A program made the position numbers and the translations under genes. Positions 51,349 to 60,071 of a stretch of DNA of 64,000 nucleotides are shown in pieces. Each line of letters begins with the position of its first letter. The first letter of the stretch is position 1. This DNA comes from Clostridiales bacterium (lineage in GTDB: Bacteria; Bacillota; Clostridia; TANB77; CAG-508). Under the pieces are notes generated by a model. That model saw nothing but the letters and a program-made list of their open reading frames with translations. It had not been told where the DNA came from and did not search any database. The stretch covers positions 28,728 through 92,727 of the forward strand of contig DQFO01000020.1 of the NCBI GenBank assembly GCA_003525075.1, read 5' to 3'.

Positions 51349-51616
51349 AATTCCACATTCCTTTCTTTAATTTTGTTTTAGGATTTATTCCTTTTATAAA
51401 CATAAATAATATCATAATTTCTTGTAAAATACTATATTCGACGATATATTTTTTTGAATATGCTTTTTGTTTTTACTTATTTTATAAATTTGATACTATT
51501 TTACTTTTTATTCTTCACATTGTAAATATTTTATACTTCTAACTCAATCTATTATCTAGATTTTTTATTAATTTTATTGTATAATTTTACTACATCATTT
51601 TGAAAGGATTGATTTT

Positions 51617-52819
51617 ATGAAAAAATTTATAAATGAAAAAGCTGATATTAATAATCCAAAATGGAACAATTTAATACATAGAGAAAAAGAAATCTATAAG
51701 AGAGAGAATGATTTAAGAAGTGATTTTGAACGTGATTACAATAGAATTTTACATTCAAATGCTTATAAAAGAATGAAACATAAAACACAAGTATTTTTTT
51801 CACCTACAAGTGATCATATCTGTACAAGAATGGAACATGTTAGCCATGTTGATTCTATTAGCTACACTATCTCTAATACATTAGGTTTAAATACAGAATT
51901 AACTAAAGCCATTTCCATTGGACATGATTTAGGTCATGCACCATTTGGTCACCAAGGTGAAAGAATTTTATCTGAAATATCAAAAAAATATATCGGAGAT
52001 TCTTTTTGGCATGAAAAAAATGGTGTTAACATTGTTGATAATATTGAATTATTAGAAGATTGTAATTCTAATTTTGAAAACATGAATTTAACCTATGCTG
52101 TTAGAGATGGTATTATTTCGCATTGTGGTGAAATTGATGAAAATTGTATAAAGCCTAGAAATGGTTATATTGATTTGAACAATTATACTTATCCTAATCA
52201 ATATAGCCCTTATACTTGGGAAGGTTGTGTTGTAAAAATTTCTGACAAAATTTCTTATATAATTCGTGATATCGAAGATGCAATATATTTACATATTATT
52301 GATAATCATTTGGATGAACTTTATGATTTATTAAAATATGATAGAGCTCAAAAGATTAATAATTCTAATATTATTAATACTTTAATTTATGATATTTGTT
52401 CAAATTCTTCACCTGAAAATGGTCTTCGTTTTTCTGATGAAAATTTGAAATTGTTAAATGATATTAAAAAATTTAATTATGAACATATTTATTTTAACAA
52501 ACATCTTCAATATCCTTTTGATTATTTTAAGCTTGTTATTAATCAGATTTTTAATGTTTTGGCTGAATGTTACGATAATGAAAATACTTTGGAAAAATTG
52601 AATTCTATTAAGGTTTTCTATCCTGTTCTTATTTCTAGTTTTGTTGATTGGATTAAGAAGTATTGGAACTTGACTGATAGGTCTAATTCTAATTTGAAAA
52701 ATAAAGTTATTTTTGATATGTCTGTTTCCACGGATTTTTATAAGGCTATTATTTATTATATTTCTGGTATGACTGATAATTTTGCTATTAGCTGTTATAA
52801 TGAGATTATTGGGTTTTAA
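51617..52819 (+). CDS. dgt: dGTP triphosphohydrolase-like HD protein
   Basis: 400 aa. HD motifs: RMEHVSHVDSI (His and Asp ligands) and SIGHDLGHAPFGHQGERIL, then YAVRDGIISHCGE. The early phrase YNRILHSNAYKRMKHKTQVF is the family signature. Enzymes of this family cut dGTP to deoxyguanosine and triphosphate and limit dNTP pools or phage replication. GAAAGGATTG ribosome site and a -10 TATAAT about 40 bases upstream. Confidence 0.92.
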   Translation: MKKFINEKADINNPKWNNLIHREKEIYKRENDLRSDFERDYNRILHSNAYKRMKHKTQVFFSPTSDHICTRMEHVSHVDSISYTISNTLGLNTELTKAISIGHDLGHAPFGHQGERILSEISKKYIGDSFWHEKNGVNIVDNIELLEDCNSNFENMNLTYAVRDGIISHCGEIDENCIKPRNGYIDLNNYTYPNQYSPYTWEGCVVKISDKISYIIRDIEDAIYLHIIDNHLDELYDLLKYDRAQKINNSNIINTLIYDICSNSSPENGLRFSDENLKLLNDIKKFNYEHIYFNKHLQYPFDYFKLVINQIFNVLAECYDNENTLEKLNSIKVFYPVLISSFVDWIKKYWNLTDRSNSNLKNKVIFDMSVSTDFYKAIIYYISGMTDNFAISCYNEIIGF

Positions 52820-52825
52820 ATTTAT

Positions 52826-52860
52826 AAAAAGCACTACATTTTGCTATATAGTGCTTTTTA
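52826..52860. terminator. Bidirectional terminator between dgt and the Nudix-methyltransferase gene
   Basis: AAAAAGCACTA...TAGTGCTTTTT. Confidence 0.88.
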
Positions 52861-52861
52861 A

Positions 52862-53956
52862 TTATTTTTTCTTTGCAATAACATTAAAAATATGCCAATA
52901 CTTCATATTTCCAAGACCTGTTAAACCTTCTTTTTCTACTTCGTTAAATTTAATAATATCAAATTCATCAAATAAATTTTGTACTTGCTCTTTTGTAAAA
53001 AATGTCATATTAGATTCAGCTTTATTCCAAGAATCTTTTATTCCAAAAAAGTTTCCAACAAAATAACCATTTGTTCTTATGCTATTTACAATATTTCTCC
53101 ACACATCATTTATTTTTTCATTATTGCAAAACGGCAAACTATAATTAGCCACAATTAGATCTGCTTTTTCCAATTTCATATCATTAAAATTTTGTTGTTG
53201 AAACTTAAATCTTTTTTGTTCTTCAGCATCTAGCCTTTTTGAAATTCTTTCTCCTACATTTTCTTTGTCAATTGAAACAACACTCCATCCATTTTTTATT
53301 AAATAAACAGAATCATTACCAGATCCACATCCGATATCAATTGCTTTCCCACTAGTTGTACTTATATTATCTACAAAGTACTTTACATTTTTCTTTGGAG
53401 TATCTGCTTCTGTATTATCATAATATCTTTCTAATTTTTTCTTTTTTAGAATTTCAACAGCTAATTTGTATTCTTCTTCTCCAAAATCAATTGTTGGAAC
53501 AATTTCTTTATTATTATACATATTTATAAATTGTTTAATTGTAACCCATTTAGCTTCAGTTGCTTCTCCATCAGGAAATGTAATCTCATTAATTGGAATA
53601 TTTTTTTGAAATATCCATAAATCTTTAAAGTCTGGTACTTTTTTATCTCTTTTAACTTCTTTCAAAAAAATTGCATCTTTTTCCGTAAATGATATACCTA
53701 GTTCTTCTTTTAATTCTCTTAAAATTCCTTCCAAGCTTGTTTCTCCTGCTAATATTGAACCACCATTACATTCCCATAGTCCTCCATATTTCTTCCAAGA
53801 AGCTCTTTTACTTATCAATATTTCGTATTTTGAATTGAAAATTATTCCAGTTACGACAACATGATATTCCCCATCCTTAAATTCGTATCCATCTCTTTTT
53901 GCTAACTTACCTGTTTTATTTCGATTTTCATCATATATATCCCAAAATTCTGCCAT
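52862..53956 (-). CDS. Nudix hydrolase fused to a SAM-dependent methyltransferase
   Basis: 364 aa from the ATG behind GAGGAG. Residues 1-180 are an isopentenyl-diphosphate-isomerase-like/Nudix domain (FWDIYDENRNKTGKL; Nudix box GGSILAGETSLEGILRELKE followed by ELGI). Residues about 195-364 are a TehB-like methyltransferase with motif I AIDIGCGSGNDSVYL, SIDKENV, IVANYSLPFCNN and FFTKEQVQNLFDEF. The frame is continuous. The Nudix part should hydrolyse a nucleoside-diphosphate-linked compound, and the methyltransferase may detoxify an anion or small molecule. Substrates are unknown. The next gene upstream encodes a second Nudix enzyme. Confidence 0.88.
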   Translation of the reverse strand: MAEFWDIYDENRNKTGKLAKRDGYEFKDGEYHVVVTGIIFNSKYEILISKRASWKKYGGLWECNGGSILAGETSLEGILRELKEELGISFTEKDAIFLKEVKRDKKVPDFKDLWIFQKNIPINEITFPDGEATEAKWVTIKQFINMYNNKEIVPTIDFGEEEYKLAVEILKKKKLERYYDNTEADTPKKNVKYFVDNISTTSGKAIDIGCGSGNDSVYLIKNGWSVVSIDKENVGERISKRLDAEEQKRFKFQQQNFNDMKLEKADLIVANYSLPFCNNEKINDVWRNIVNSIRTNGYFVGNFFGIKDSWNKAESNMTFFTKEQVQNLFDEFDIIKFNEVEKEGLTGLGNMKYWHIFNVIAKKK

Positions 53957-54001
53957 AATTCTCCTCATTTCTTTCATCATAGTTTAGTTTTATAAAAAAA
54001 G

Positions 54002-54472
54002 TTAAATGTCTTTATTAATTTTGTGAACAGGAAATTTATTTTCTTTTAATACACTTTTTATTGATGTTGGAAGCAATGGATATTCATCGATTTTAGAAAT
54101 GTCTAACCATTCATATTTAAGCCAATCCTCTCCTTCAATATTTTTTAAAGTATACTCTATTTTTTTATCTTCCTCATCAACAAATTCTGCTTTATGTACA
54201 AATAATATTTCATGATATTTAGAACCTTTCATTTCAAAAAAATTCTCTATTGTTGTAACATATCCAATAACCTCTATTTTTTTGCCTAATTCTTCCATAA
54301 CTTCTCTTTTTACTGTAGTTTCTGAGTCCTCTCCAATTTTAACTCTTCCTCCCATTAAAGCATAATGGTTAGAATTTATGTTTCTATGTACTAAAATCTT
54401 TCCATTATGTTCAATTATTACTGTAGCCCTCACATTTAATTTATAATCTTCAACATCAATAGTTAAATCCAT
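54002..54472 (-). CDS. Nudix hydrolase
   Basis: 156 aa from Met at 54472 (MDLTIDVEDYKLNVRATVII); an in-frame ATG at 54529 would add MKKGVYGLFKLLNISYKKK. I prefer the shorter form, because the same leader before the gene at 55752-56423 contains a stop in that frame and so is not coding there. Nudix box GGRVKIGEDSETTVKREVME followed by ELGK; metal-binding Glu residues present. Likely acts on nucleotide or ADP-ribose-type substrates. Separated from the Nudix-methyltransferase by 45 bases, so possibly co-transcribed with it. Confidence 0.85.
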   Translation of the reverse strand: MDLTIDVEDYKLNVRATVIIEHNGKILVHRNINSNHYALMGGRVKIGEDSETTVKREVMEELGKKIEVIGYVTTIENFFEMKGSKYHEILFVHKAEFVDEEDKKIEYTLKNIEGEDWLKYEWLDISKIDEYPLLPTSIKSVLKENKFPVHKINKDI

Positions 54473-54474
54473 TT

Positions 54475-54536
54475 TTTTCTTGTATGATATATTTAATAAC
54501 TTAAATAGACCATACACTCCTTTCTTCATTTATTTT
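54475..54536 (-). repeat. Duplicated 5' leader, copy 1
   Basis: Minus strand ATGAAGAAAGGAGTGTATGG followed by TCTATTTAAG, TATTAAATAT and TCATACAA; nearly the same sequence precedes the histidine phosphatase at 56428-56482. It contains a ribosome site and a short ORF (ATG right after AAAGGAGTGT) in each copy. Confidence 0.65.
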
Positions 54537-54544
54537 TATATCAC

Positions 54545-54580
54545 AAATATCCACAAAATTTACACTATTTGTGGATATTT
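54545..54580 (-). terminator. Terminator of the bile salt hydrolase gene
   Basis: AAATATCCACAAA-...-TTTGTGGATATTT, directly after the stop codon. Confidence 0.8.
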
Positions 54581-54584
54581 ATTA

Positions 54585-55559
54585 TTAATTTTGATAATTA
54601 ATATGCTCACCTTTTATTAATGAATATCTAATAAGACTATCTTCATCTAAATTTTCTTTGTGCATATCAACTGCTGTAATTTGATGATTATCATAAGTTG
54701 TATAATAATATATTCCTTTAGTTGCATTACAACATGATGTATAAATTGTAATTTCATATTTTCCATCATCTAATTGGCAACAACCTCTTTGCTGATCAAC
54801 TGAATTAAGTATATGGAAAAATTGACTTACACTCTCGTTTTCATCTTCACCAGATACAGAATTCATTTTTACAAATGCCACTCTAACAAATCTTGATTGT
54901 GATGATAAATCCCCAGGAAGTCCAATTGCTCCCATTCCTCTACTATACTGTTGTAATTCTAGATTTTGTGCAAAAGAATTCTTTGGAGATTTGTTAGATA
55001 AATTCATATAATTATTTAAAGCAAATAATTGCTTATCAAATGGTGGATTATTTGTTAATACTCCTACTGGATTATCATATATTTTGATTCCATCTCTCAC
55101 CGCTTCTACTGTTATTGATTCTTCTGAATCTGAAATAATCCAATGCAATTGTGCTAATGGTAATTGAGCACTAAATGGAACATTTAGTAAATTGATTTTT
55201 TCAATTAATCTTCTTGCTTCCTTTGTTGTAGCACATTGGCTTAAAATCCATGGAATAAATTCAAATTGTGCAATATTATCTTTTTCTTGTTGTGGTTCAT
55301 TATAATAAGCATTACCAACAAAATTTAATCCTGCTATTCCTAATCCTTTTTCATTTATTGCATCATAATATAATGGATAATTATCGGCTACATAAGCCAT
55401 TCCTATTATTGCATAATGATTTGTTATTGATTCTTTATTTCTAAAATTAAATTGATAATTTCTTGGTGTTATTGTTACTTCTTCATTATAAGAAAACTCA
55501 TAATCTAATGATCTCCCAAAATAAAAATCTTTTGTTTTATATGTTGCTGCAGTACACAT
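54585..55559 (-). CDS. Choloylglycine hydrolase family (bile salt hydrolase or penicillin V acylase)
   Basis: 324 aa Ntn hydrolase. After Met removal, Cys2 (MCTAATY) is the N-terminal nucleophile. Other active-site residues visible: Arg and Asp in FGRSLDYEF, Asn in GLGIAGLNFVG, Asn-Asn in VLTNNPPFD and Arg in SSQSRFVRVAF. The phrase LPGDLSSQSRF is the family signature. These enzymes remove glycine or taurine from conjugated bile acids in the gut, or cleave N-acyl lactones and penicillin V. Bile salt hydrolase is favoured but unproven. GGAGG site; single gene with a terminator. It is strong evidence of an animal-gut habitat. Confidence 0.88.
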   Translation of the reverse strand: MCTAATYKTKDFYFGRSLDYEFSYNEEVTITPRNYQFNFRNKESITNHYAIIGMAYVADNYPLYYDAINEKGLGIAGLNFVGNAYYNEPQQEKDNIAQFEFIPWILSQCATTKEARRLIEKINLLNVPFSAQLPLAQLHWIISDSEESITVEAVRDGIKIYDNPVGVLTNNPPFDKQLFALNNYMNLSNKSPKNSFAQNLELQQYSRGMGAIGLPGDLSSQSRFVRVAFVKMNSVSGEDENESVSQFFHILNSVDQQRGCCQLDDGKYEITIYTSCCNATKGIYYYTTYDNHQITAVDMHKENLDEDSLIRYSLIKGEHINYQN

Positions 55560-55695
55560 ATTTACCTCCTTATATAATACATTTTTTGGTTAAAGTCTCT
55601 CCCAAAACATTCATATTATTTCTTAATTAAATTTTTTTATTAATTATAACATTCTTTTTGTCTTTGTAAAATAAAATATTGCAAATTTTAGTAAC

Positions 55696-55744
55696 AAAAA
55701 TAGATCTAATATTGTAATTAACTTCTGGATATTAGGTCTATTTT
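55696..55744 (-). terminator. Terminator of the histidine phosphatase gene
   Basis: AAAAATAGATCTAATAT...ATATTAGGTCTATTTT imperfect hairpin right after the stop codon; T-rich on the minus strand. Confidence 0.7.
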
Positions 55745-55751
55745 GCTTTTA

Positions 55752-56423
55752 TTATTTATTAAAATCATCAAACTCTAAATCATCAAATGGAATATTTTCA
55801 ATTTCTTCTATTTCATTTCCGTCATTTAAAGTTAATTTAAATACTTCTGGTGAATTTATTCTTTTATCAAATACTACTTTGCCTTTAAAGCTTAATTTTA
55901 GTTCTCTATTTGGTGTTACTTTTTCTAATTTACACCATTTTAATAAGAAATACATTATTGCATAATCATGTGCAAATATTGCTATTCTTTTTCCTTTATT
56001 TTGACTAACAACTTCTTGGAATGCTTCATTTACTCTTTCTCTTACTTCTGCTTGGCTTTCTCCTCCTTCTGTTTTGAAGTTTTCGTCTTCATATTGTCTT
56101 GTATACCAATCTGGATATTCTTTATCATTTGGCTTTCCTACTCTTTTTTCATCAAATCTTTCATCTATATTTGCTTTTAGGTGTTGTTTTTCTAATAGAT
56201 ATTTTGCTGTTTGCAATGTTCTTACACAATTGCTTGTATATACTACATCTATGTTTTGTAGTTCTTCTTCATTGCTTAGTATTTCTGCTCTTTTTTCTCC
56301 TGTTACACTTAATATTATTTTTTCACTTCTTAATACTTTGTCTTGACTTGTTTTCCAACTTTCTATAACGTCTTTTGTGTTAATTCTTACTGAGTGTCTT
56401 ATTAAATATACTGTTGTTTTCAT
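55752..56423 (-). CDS. Histidine phosphatase family protein (phosphoglycerate mutase-like)
   Basis: 223 aa. The catalytic RHS of YLIRHSVR replaces the usual RHG. YTSNCVRTLQTAKYL, the acid region KTEGGESQAEVRERVNEAF and the second His in IAIFAHDYAIMYFL are all typical of the phosphatase branch. Substrate unknown. The gene lacks a ribosome site just before ATG 56423. A site and a short upstream ORF lie in the leader at 56428-56482, and that ORF ends overlapping the start region, so translation may depend on coupling. No adjacent partner on the same transcript. Confidence 0.85.
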   Translation of the reverse strand: MKTTVYLIRHSVRINTKDVIESWKTSQDKVLRSEKIILSVTGEKRAEILSNEEELQNIDVVYTSNCVRTLQTAKYLLEKQHLKANIDERFDEKRVGKPNDKEYPDWYTRQYEDENFKTEGGESQAEVRERVNEAFQEVVSQNKGKRIAIFAHDYAIMYFLLKWCKLEKVTPNRELKLSFKGKVVFDKRINSPEVFKLTLNDGNEIEEIENIPFDDLEFDDFNK

Positions 56424-56427
56424 GATA

Positions 56428-56482
56428 TCATTGTATGAGATATTTAATACTTAAATACACCATACACTCCTTTCTTCATTTT
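56428..56482 (-). repeat. Duplicated 5' leader, copy 2
   Basis: Minus strand ATGAAGAAAGGAGTGTATGG followed by TGTATTTAAG and TATTAAATAT, CTCATACAA; compare copy 1 at 54475-54536. From the ATG three bases behind AAAGGAG it encodes MVYLSIKYLIQ and a stop shortly before the ATG of the phosphatase gene. Confidence 0.65.
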
Positions 56483-56528
56483 TTATCGTTTTTATTATAT
56501 CTCAAATGTATTATATTTTCAAGCAAAA

Positions 56529-57995
56529 TTATAAAATAACTTCATTTAATAATACTCGTCCTTTAGAATCAAATTTTACTAATTGACTATTAATTGCAAT
56601 TGTTTGTAATGCTATCATCTTCTGCATTACCGTCTCCACATTAATATCAAATATTTGAGCTATTTTTTCTAATCCTTTTTCTCTGTTATCTATCAATATA
56701 TCTGAATATCTTTTTAACACTTCATAAAATTCTCTATGTTGATCTGTTATATCTTCGCTGCTTAATAATGTATCTGTATTACTATTTTCAAATACGTCTT
56801 GTGAATTATATGTATTATCTTCAATTACATCTAGTAAATCAAAATAACCATCTGCTGTTTGTTGAATAAGACTTATTTCAAATTTATTTTTTGACAAATA
56901 ATTAAACATTGCATATTTTATGCCTTTCATAAGGACATTTATTACTATATTTTGATCATAAGATAAATTGGTTTCAATTTTTCCACCATTCTCTATTAAT
57001 TTTAAGTATACTTCTTGTTTTAAGTCTTCAAAATTGTTTAATCTTCCGTACATTTGAGCTATCACAATAGCCAATTTTTCAATTGTTTTATCTTTTGTTA
57101 AATATATTTTTTCAATTAATTCGTTACTTATTTGCTTTTGTTTTCCTAGATATATTTTTCCATCTGAAATATTAAATACTTTTCGAGTTAATTCTGGATT
57201 TTTCTTGTTTCCAATTATTTCTTTTATAAATGTATTTATTCCAATATTATATTCTTTACAAATATTCATTATTTCTTCTGTTGAATAATCTCTATCTCCG
57301 AATTTGCTTAAATTTTCTATATCTATTTTCAATAAATCTGCTTTTACTTTATCTTTGGGTGAAATTTTTTTAAGTTTTATCTCTTTTCCTTTTATTAATT
57401 CTCTATATTGTTTTTGTTTAAGACCTAATGATTCTTTTATTTGATAGTCTGTATATCCTTTATCTTCTTTTGCTTTTTTTACTTCTTTAATAGTTATAAT
57501 ATTGTCATTTTTTGTATCTTTTATTATATCATTTCTTATATTTATTTTATCTTGATAATCAAAAATCTTATTTTTTATTCTTTTTATTTTTCCATTCAAT
57601 ATCTTTATGTATTTTTCTGCACTTATATCAAGTATTTTAATTAATCTAATATCGTCTGTTATATATTTTCTCATTTCTTTTATGTCTTCTGTAATTAAAT
57701 ATTCATTCTTTATATACTGTTTTAATATTTTTCGTTCTTCTGGCTTATATCTAATTCTATTATTATTTATGTTTGTACAAAGTCTACATATAAAATAACA
57801 TTTTTCGCCTTTTCTTAATTTAACATATGTATTTTTGGGGATTCCTAAACATTTTTTTAGTTCTTGTATAGTTATTCTTGTGTTTTCTAGTATTTGATAT
57901 ATTGTTTCAGATGTTACTTTTTCTTCATCTTTTATCCTATAGTTTTGAATAATGTTTTCTAATACATACGATTTTCCATCCATTTTATTTTCCAT
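56529..57995 (-). CDS. Sigma-factor-like protein with repeated HTH-like modules
   Basis: 488 aa, not a known family. The N-terminal two thirds contain at least three related helix-turn-helix-like modules: TIQELKKCLGIPKNTYVKLR with KGEK, YTDYQIKESLGLKQKQYREL with IKGKE, and STEEIMNICKEYNIGINTFI. Residues about 300-400 resemble sigma-70 region 2: EKLAIVIAQMYGRLNNFEDL KQEVYLKLIENG, then VLMKGIKYAMFNYLSKNKFE. The C-terminal part (EFYEVLKRYSDILIDNREKG LEKIAQIFDINVETV) could be a region-4-like HTH. This suggests a specialised transcription initiation or recombination regulator. A phage or mobile-element origin is possible. Start uncertain: Met1 touches the AAAGGA site and Met5 is 12 bases further. 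Confidence 0.6.
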   Translation of the reverse strand: MENKMDGKSYVLENIIQNYRIKDEEKVTSETIYQILENTRITIQELKKCLGIPKNTYVKLRKGEKCYFICRLCTNINNNRIRYKPEERKILKQYIKNEYLITEDIKEMRKYITDDIRLIKILDISAEKYIKILNGKIKRIKNKIFDYQDKINIRNDIIKDTKNDNIITIKEVKKAKEDKGYTDYQIKESLGLKQKQYRELIKGKEIKLKKISPKDKVKADLLKIDIENLSKFGDRDYSTEEIMNICKEYNIGINTFIKEIIGNKKNPELTRKVFNISDGKIYLGKQKQISNELIEKIYLTKDKTIEKLAIVIAQMYGRLNNFEDLKQEVYLKLIENGGKIETNLSYDQNIVINVLMKGIKYAMFNYLSKNKFEISLIQQTADGYFDLLDVIEDNTYNSQDVFENSNTDTLLSSEDITDQHREFYEVLKRYSDILIDNREKGLEKIAQIFDINVETVMQKMIALQTIAINSQLVKFDSKGRVLLNEVIL

Positions 57996-58064
57996 TCCTT
58001 TCTTGCTTATCTAAAAGCCACACATTATAAAGAAAGATTTTATTTCAAACTATTTTCTTCTTTA

Positions 58065-58115
58065 AAAATCAAAAAGATACCTTTAGTTTTGTCTAAAAGT
58101 ATCTCTTTTGATTTT
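58065..58115 (-). terminator. Terminator downstream of def
   Basis: AAAATCAAAA-AGATAC...GTATCT-CTTTTGATTTT long imperfect hairpin in the 270-base gap 57996-58266; the rest of that gap is A+T-rich and without a gene. Confidence 0.6.
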
Positions 58116-58266
58116 CTTTTGGAATTTTTTTTATTTTAATTTAATTTCATTTTTATCTTATACTATTCATGTATATTAGTCAATCATTGCTTTGTTTATT
58201 TAATTTTTATGCTTTTTGTGTATGTTTTTTTGTATTTATTGTATTGTTGTTAGCCAATTTATTTTT

Positions 58267-58677
58267 TTATATTATTATTCCATTTGTATGATCTATTTCA
58301 TGTTGGATTATTTCTGCAATAAATCCATTATATTTTCCGTGTTGTTTATTGAAATTTATGTCCATATATTCTACTTCAATTTCTTTATATCTTTTGCATT
58401 TTCTTTCTCCAATTAATGATAGACATCCTTCTTCTGTTTGATATTCTTCTTTTTTATTTGTTATACTTGGATTTATCATTATAAAGTCGTATATTCCTCC
58501 TGATATACAGATTATTGCTTTATTATATCCTATCATGTTTGCTGCTAGCCCTACACATCTGTCTTTGTTTGCTTTTAGTGTGTCTAGCAGGTCTTGTGCT
58601 ATATATTTGTCTTTTTCTGTTGCTTTTTCTGATTTTTGTGATAGGAACATTATGTCTTTTACTATGTTTTTTACCAT
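58267..58677 (-). CDS. def: Peptide deformylase
   Basis: 136 aa, short clostridial type. All three motifs: CVGLAANMIG (GxGLAAxQ with Met in place of Gln), EGCLSL (metal-binding Cys) and QHEIDH (metal-binding His pair). It removes formyl groups from new proteins and is essential in most bacteria unless a second copy exists. GGAT-type ribosome site. Confidence 0.93.
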   Translation of the reverse strand: MVKNIVKDIMFLSQKSEKATEKDKYIAQDLLDTLKANKDRCVGLAANMIGYNKAIICISGGIYDFIMINPSITNKKEEYQTEEGCLSLIGERKCKRYKEIEVEYMDINFNKQHGKYNGFIAEIIQHEIDHTNGIII

Positions 58678-58762
58678 GTTATTTTGATCCTTTCTTGCTA
58701 TTTGGGTTTGGAATTAATTTGACTAAGATTCACGCGCTCTCTTGTATTCCTGAAATTCTTTA

Positions 58763-59380
58763 TTAATATTTTTTATGTTCTTTTTCATTTTTGGTTTTTT
58801 TATTTAATATTTTGTCTAATTCTATTTCTGCTTTTTTTACGAAATAGTTATCTGTATAAATTGGTATTCCTATTTCATTTACTTTTTGAATTAATTTTTC
58901 TATAGTATTTAGCTCCTCTGTTTCCTCTATTTCTATTAACTTGTCACCATTATTTATATTTTTAATTGCTAATTCAAATCCGTCTTTTTCATATACTATA
59001 TCCTCTTCTTTTATATTCATAATTTCTTCATATCCTATTGCTTTTAATAACTTTTTTGCGTCTTCTATATTTAAAATGTTACAGTTAATGGATTCTTGAT
59101 TTAATATATTTCCATTTTCATCAATATTTTTTATTTTATATGTTATTAGTTTTGTTCTTTTATTTGAAGTTTTTCCTATAATATCTCTTACTAATACTGC
59201 TTTCGATAAAATGTCTCTTGTACTTAGTTTATCTAGTTCTATTTCTTTTGGTATGAAATATGTGTCGTCCATTGAGAATTGTCTTATTTTTTTGAATCCT
59301 TTTTCTTCTATTATTTTATAGAATTCGCTCAATTGACATTTTATTTTTATTGTTATTTCATTACTTGTTTTTTGGTTCAT
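58763..59380 (-). CDS. CYTH domain protein (class IV adenylate cyclase/triphosphatase-like)
   Basis: 205 aa. N-terminal EITIKIKC corresponds to the ExExK signature (E-I-T-I-K). Later tunnel-lining stretches: VLVRDIIGKT, RTKLITYKIKN, ELAIKNINNGDKLIEIEE and YFVKKAEIEL. CYTH enzymes hydrolyse or cyclise triphosphates inside a beta barrel. The metal and substrate set is not decidable. AGGAG site eight bases before ATG. Followed by def after 85 bases. Confidence 0.8.
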   Translation of the reverse strand: MNQKTSNEITIKIKCQLSEFYKIIEEKGFKKIRQFSMDDTYFIPKEIELDKLSTRDILSKAVLVRDIIGKTSNKRTKLITYKIKNIDENGNILNQESINCNILNIEDAKKLLKAIGYEEIMNIKEEDIVYEKDGFELAIKNINNGDKLIEIEETEELNTIEKLIQKVNEIGIPIYTDNYFVKKAEIELDKILNKKTKNEKEHKKY

Positions 59381-59399
59381 AGTTTTTCTCCTATTTTTT

Positions 59400-59742
59400 T
59401 CTTTTTATTATAACACTTTTGGCGATAATTGGGAATAGTTTTTTGAACTGATTTGTTTGTTGATTAAGCTTGATTTATTATTTGTTTGAATAGAATTTAG
59501 GAATGTAGGCCTTCGGGTTATGAGCGAGGTTTGACCGTTTTTTGTGGTTTTGTAAAAATTAAAGTTTTTGTTGGTATTTAGGTATTTACAAGAGTTTTGG
59601 TTTGTAGAACATTTGTGCATTTTTAGGGTGCTTTTGGAGAAGATTTTATCCAATGGGTGTAGTGCGTTTGTTCTTACAAAATTGGCTTTTGTAAGAAATA
59701 TTTTTATTGAAAAAAATTTTAATTTTTAGGAGGATTTAGATT
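59400..59742. other. Gene-free stretch with a tRNA-fMet-like fragment
   Basis: About 340 bases without a supported gene. The plus strand is rich in T and G. Bases 59510-59525, read on the minus strand, are GCTCATAACCCGAAGG, identical to the anticodon-arm sequence of typical bacterial initiator tRNA, but the acceptor and T arms are not there. A plus-strand terminator lies at 59671-59697 with no annotated plus-strand gene before it. Confidence 0.35.
59671..59700 (+). terminator. Plus-strand terminator without an obvious upstream gene
   Basis: TTCTTACAAAA-TTGGC-TTTTGTAAGAA followed by ATATTTTTATT, 43 bases before the ATG of the next gene. Confidence 0.65.
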
Positions 59743-60039
59743 ATGAATAATTTAAGAAAAGTTAATGATGATATTTTGAAAGATTGGTTATTGTTTAGAG
59801 AGGATGAGATTTCTTCTCTATCTTGTGATAAGGATAGAAATCATTGGGTTTATTTTGATGAGATTTCTGAGAGAATTTTGAAGAATGTTCCTGAACAGAA
59901 TAAGAAGTATGTAAGGAAACAACTGGATCAGCTTGATGAAAATTTTATGGATTATATTGATTATTGGAATGAGAAGTATTATAGGAATGGATTTGTTGAT
60001 GGAATTCAGTTAATTGGTGGATGCATTATTAAAGAATAA
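59743..60039 (+). CDS. Small acidic unknown protein
   Basis: 98 aa, soluble and helical: DDILKDWLLFREDEISSLSC, NHWVYFDEISERILKNVPEQ, KYVRKQLDQLDENFMDYIDY, ending NGFVDGIQLIGGCIIKE. Not recognised; the pattern resembles small phage-type or immunity-type proteins but this is only an impression. Strong AGGAGG site. It ends in a convergent terminator. Confidence 0.75.
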   Translation: MNNLRKVNDDILKDWLLFREDEISSLSCDKDRNHWVYFDEISERILKNVPEQNKKYVRKQLDQLDENFMDYIDYWNEKYYRNGFVDGIQLIGGCIIKE

Positions 60040-60046
60040 GTAAATA

Positions 60047-60068
60047 AAAGGTGGGAACACCCACCTTT
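60047..60068. terminator. Bidirectional terminator
   Basis: AAAGGTGGG-AACA-CCCACCTTT with A and T runs on either side. Confidence 0.85.
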
Positions 60069-60071
60069 AAA

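Noticed and set aside
51430..51440. TTCGACG upstream of the second regulator, considered as a 0A box
   Set aside because: One base off consensus and single; too weak to list as a site.
59408..59653. 81-codon minus-strand ORF in the gap before the 98-aa gene
   Set aside because: No ribosome site, low-complexity Asn/Lys/Ser/Thr composition, and it covers the tRNA-fMet-like fragment; more likely a chance ORF.
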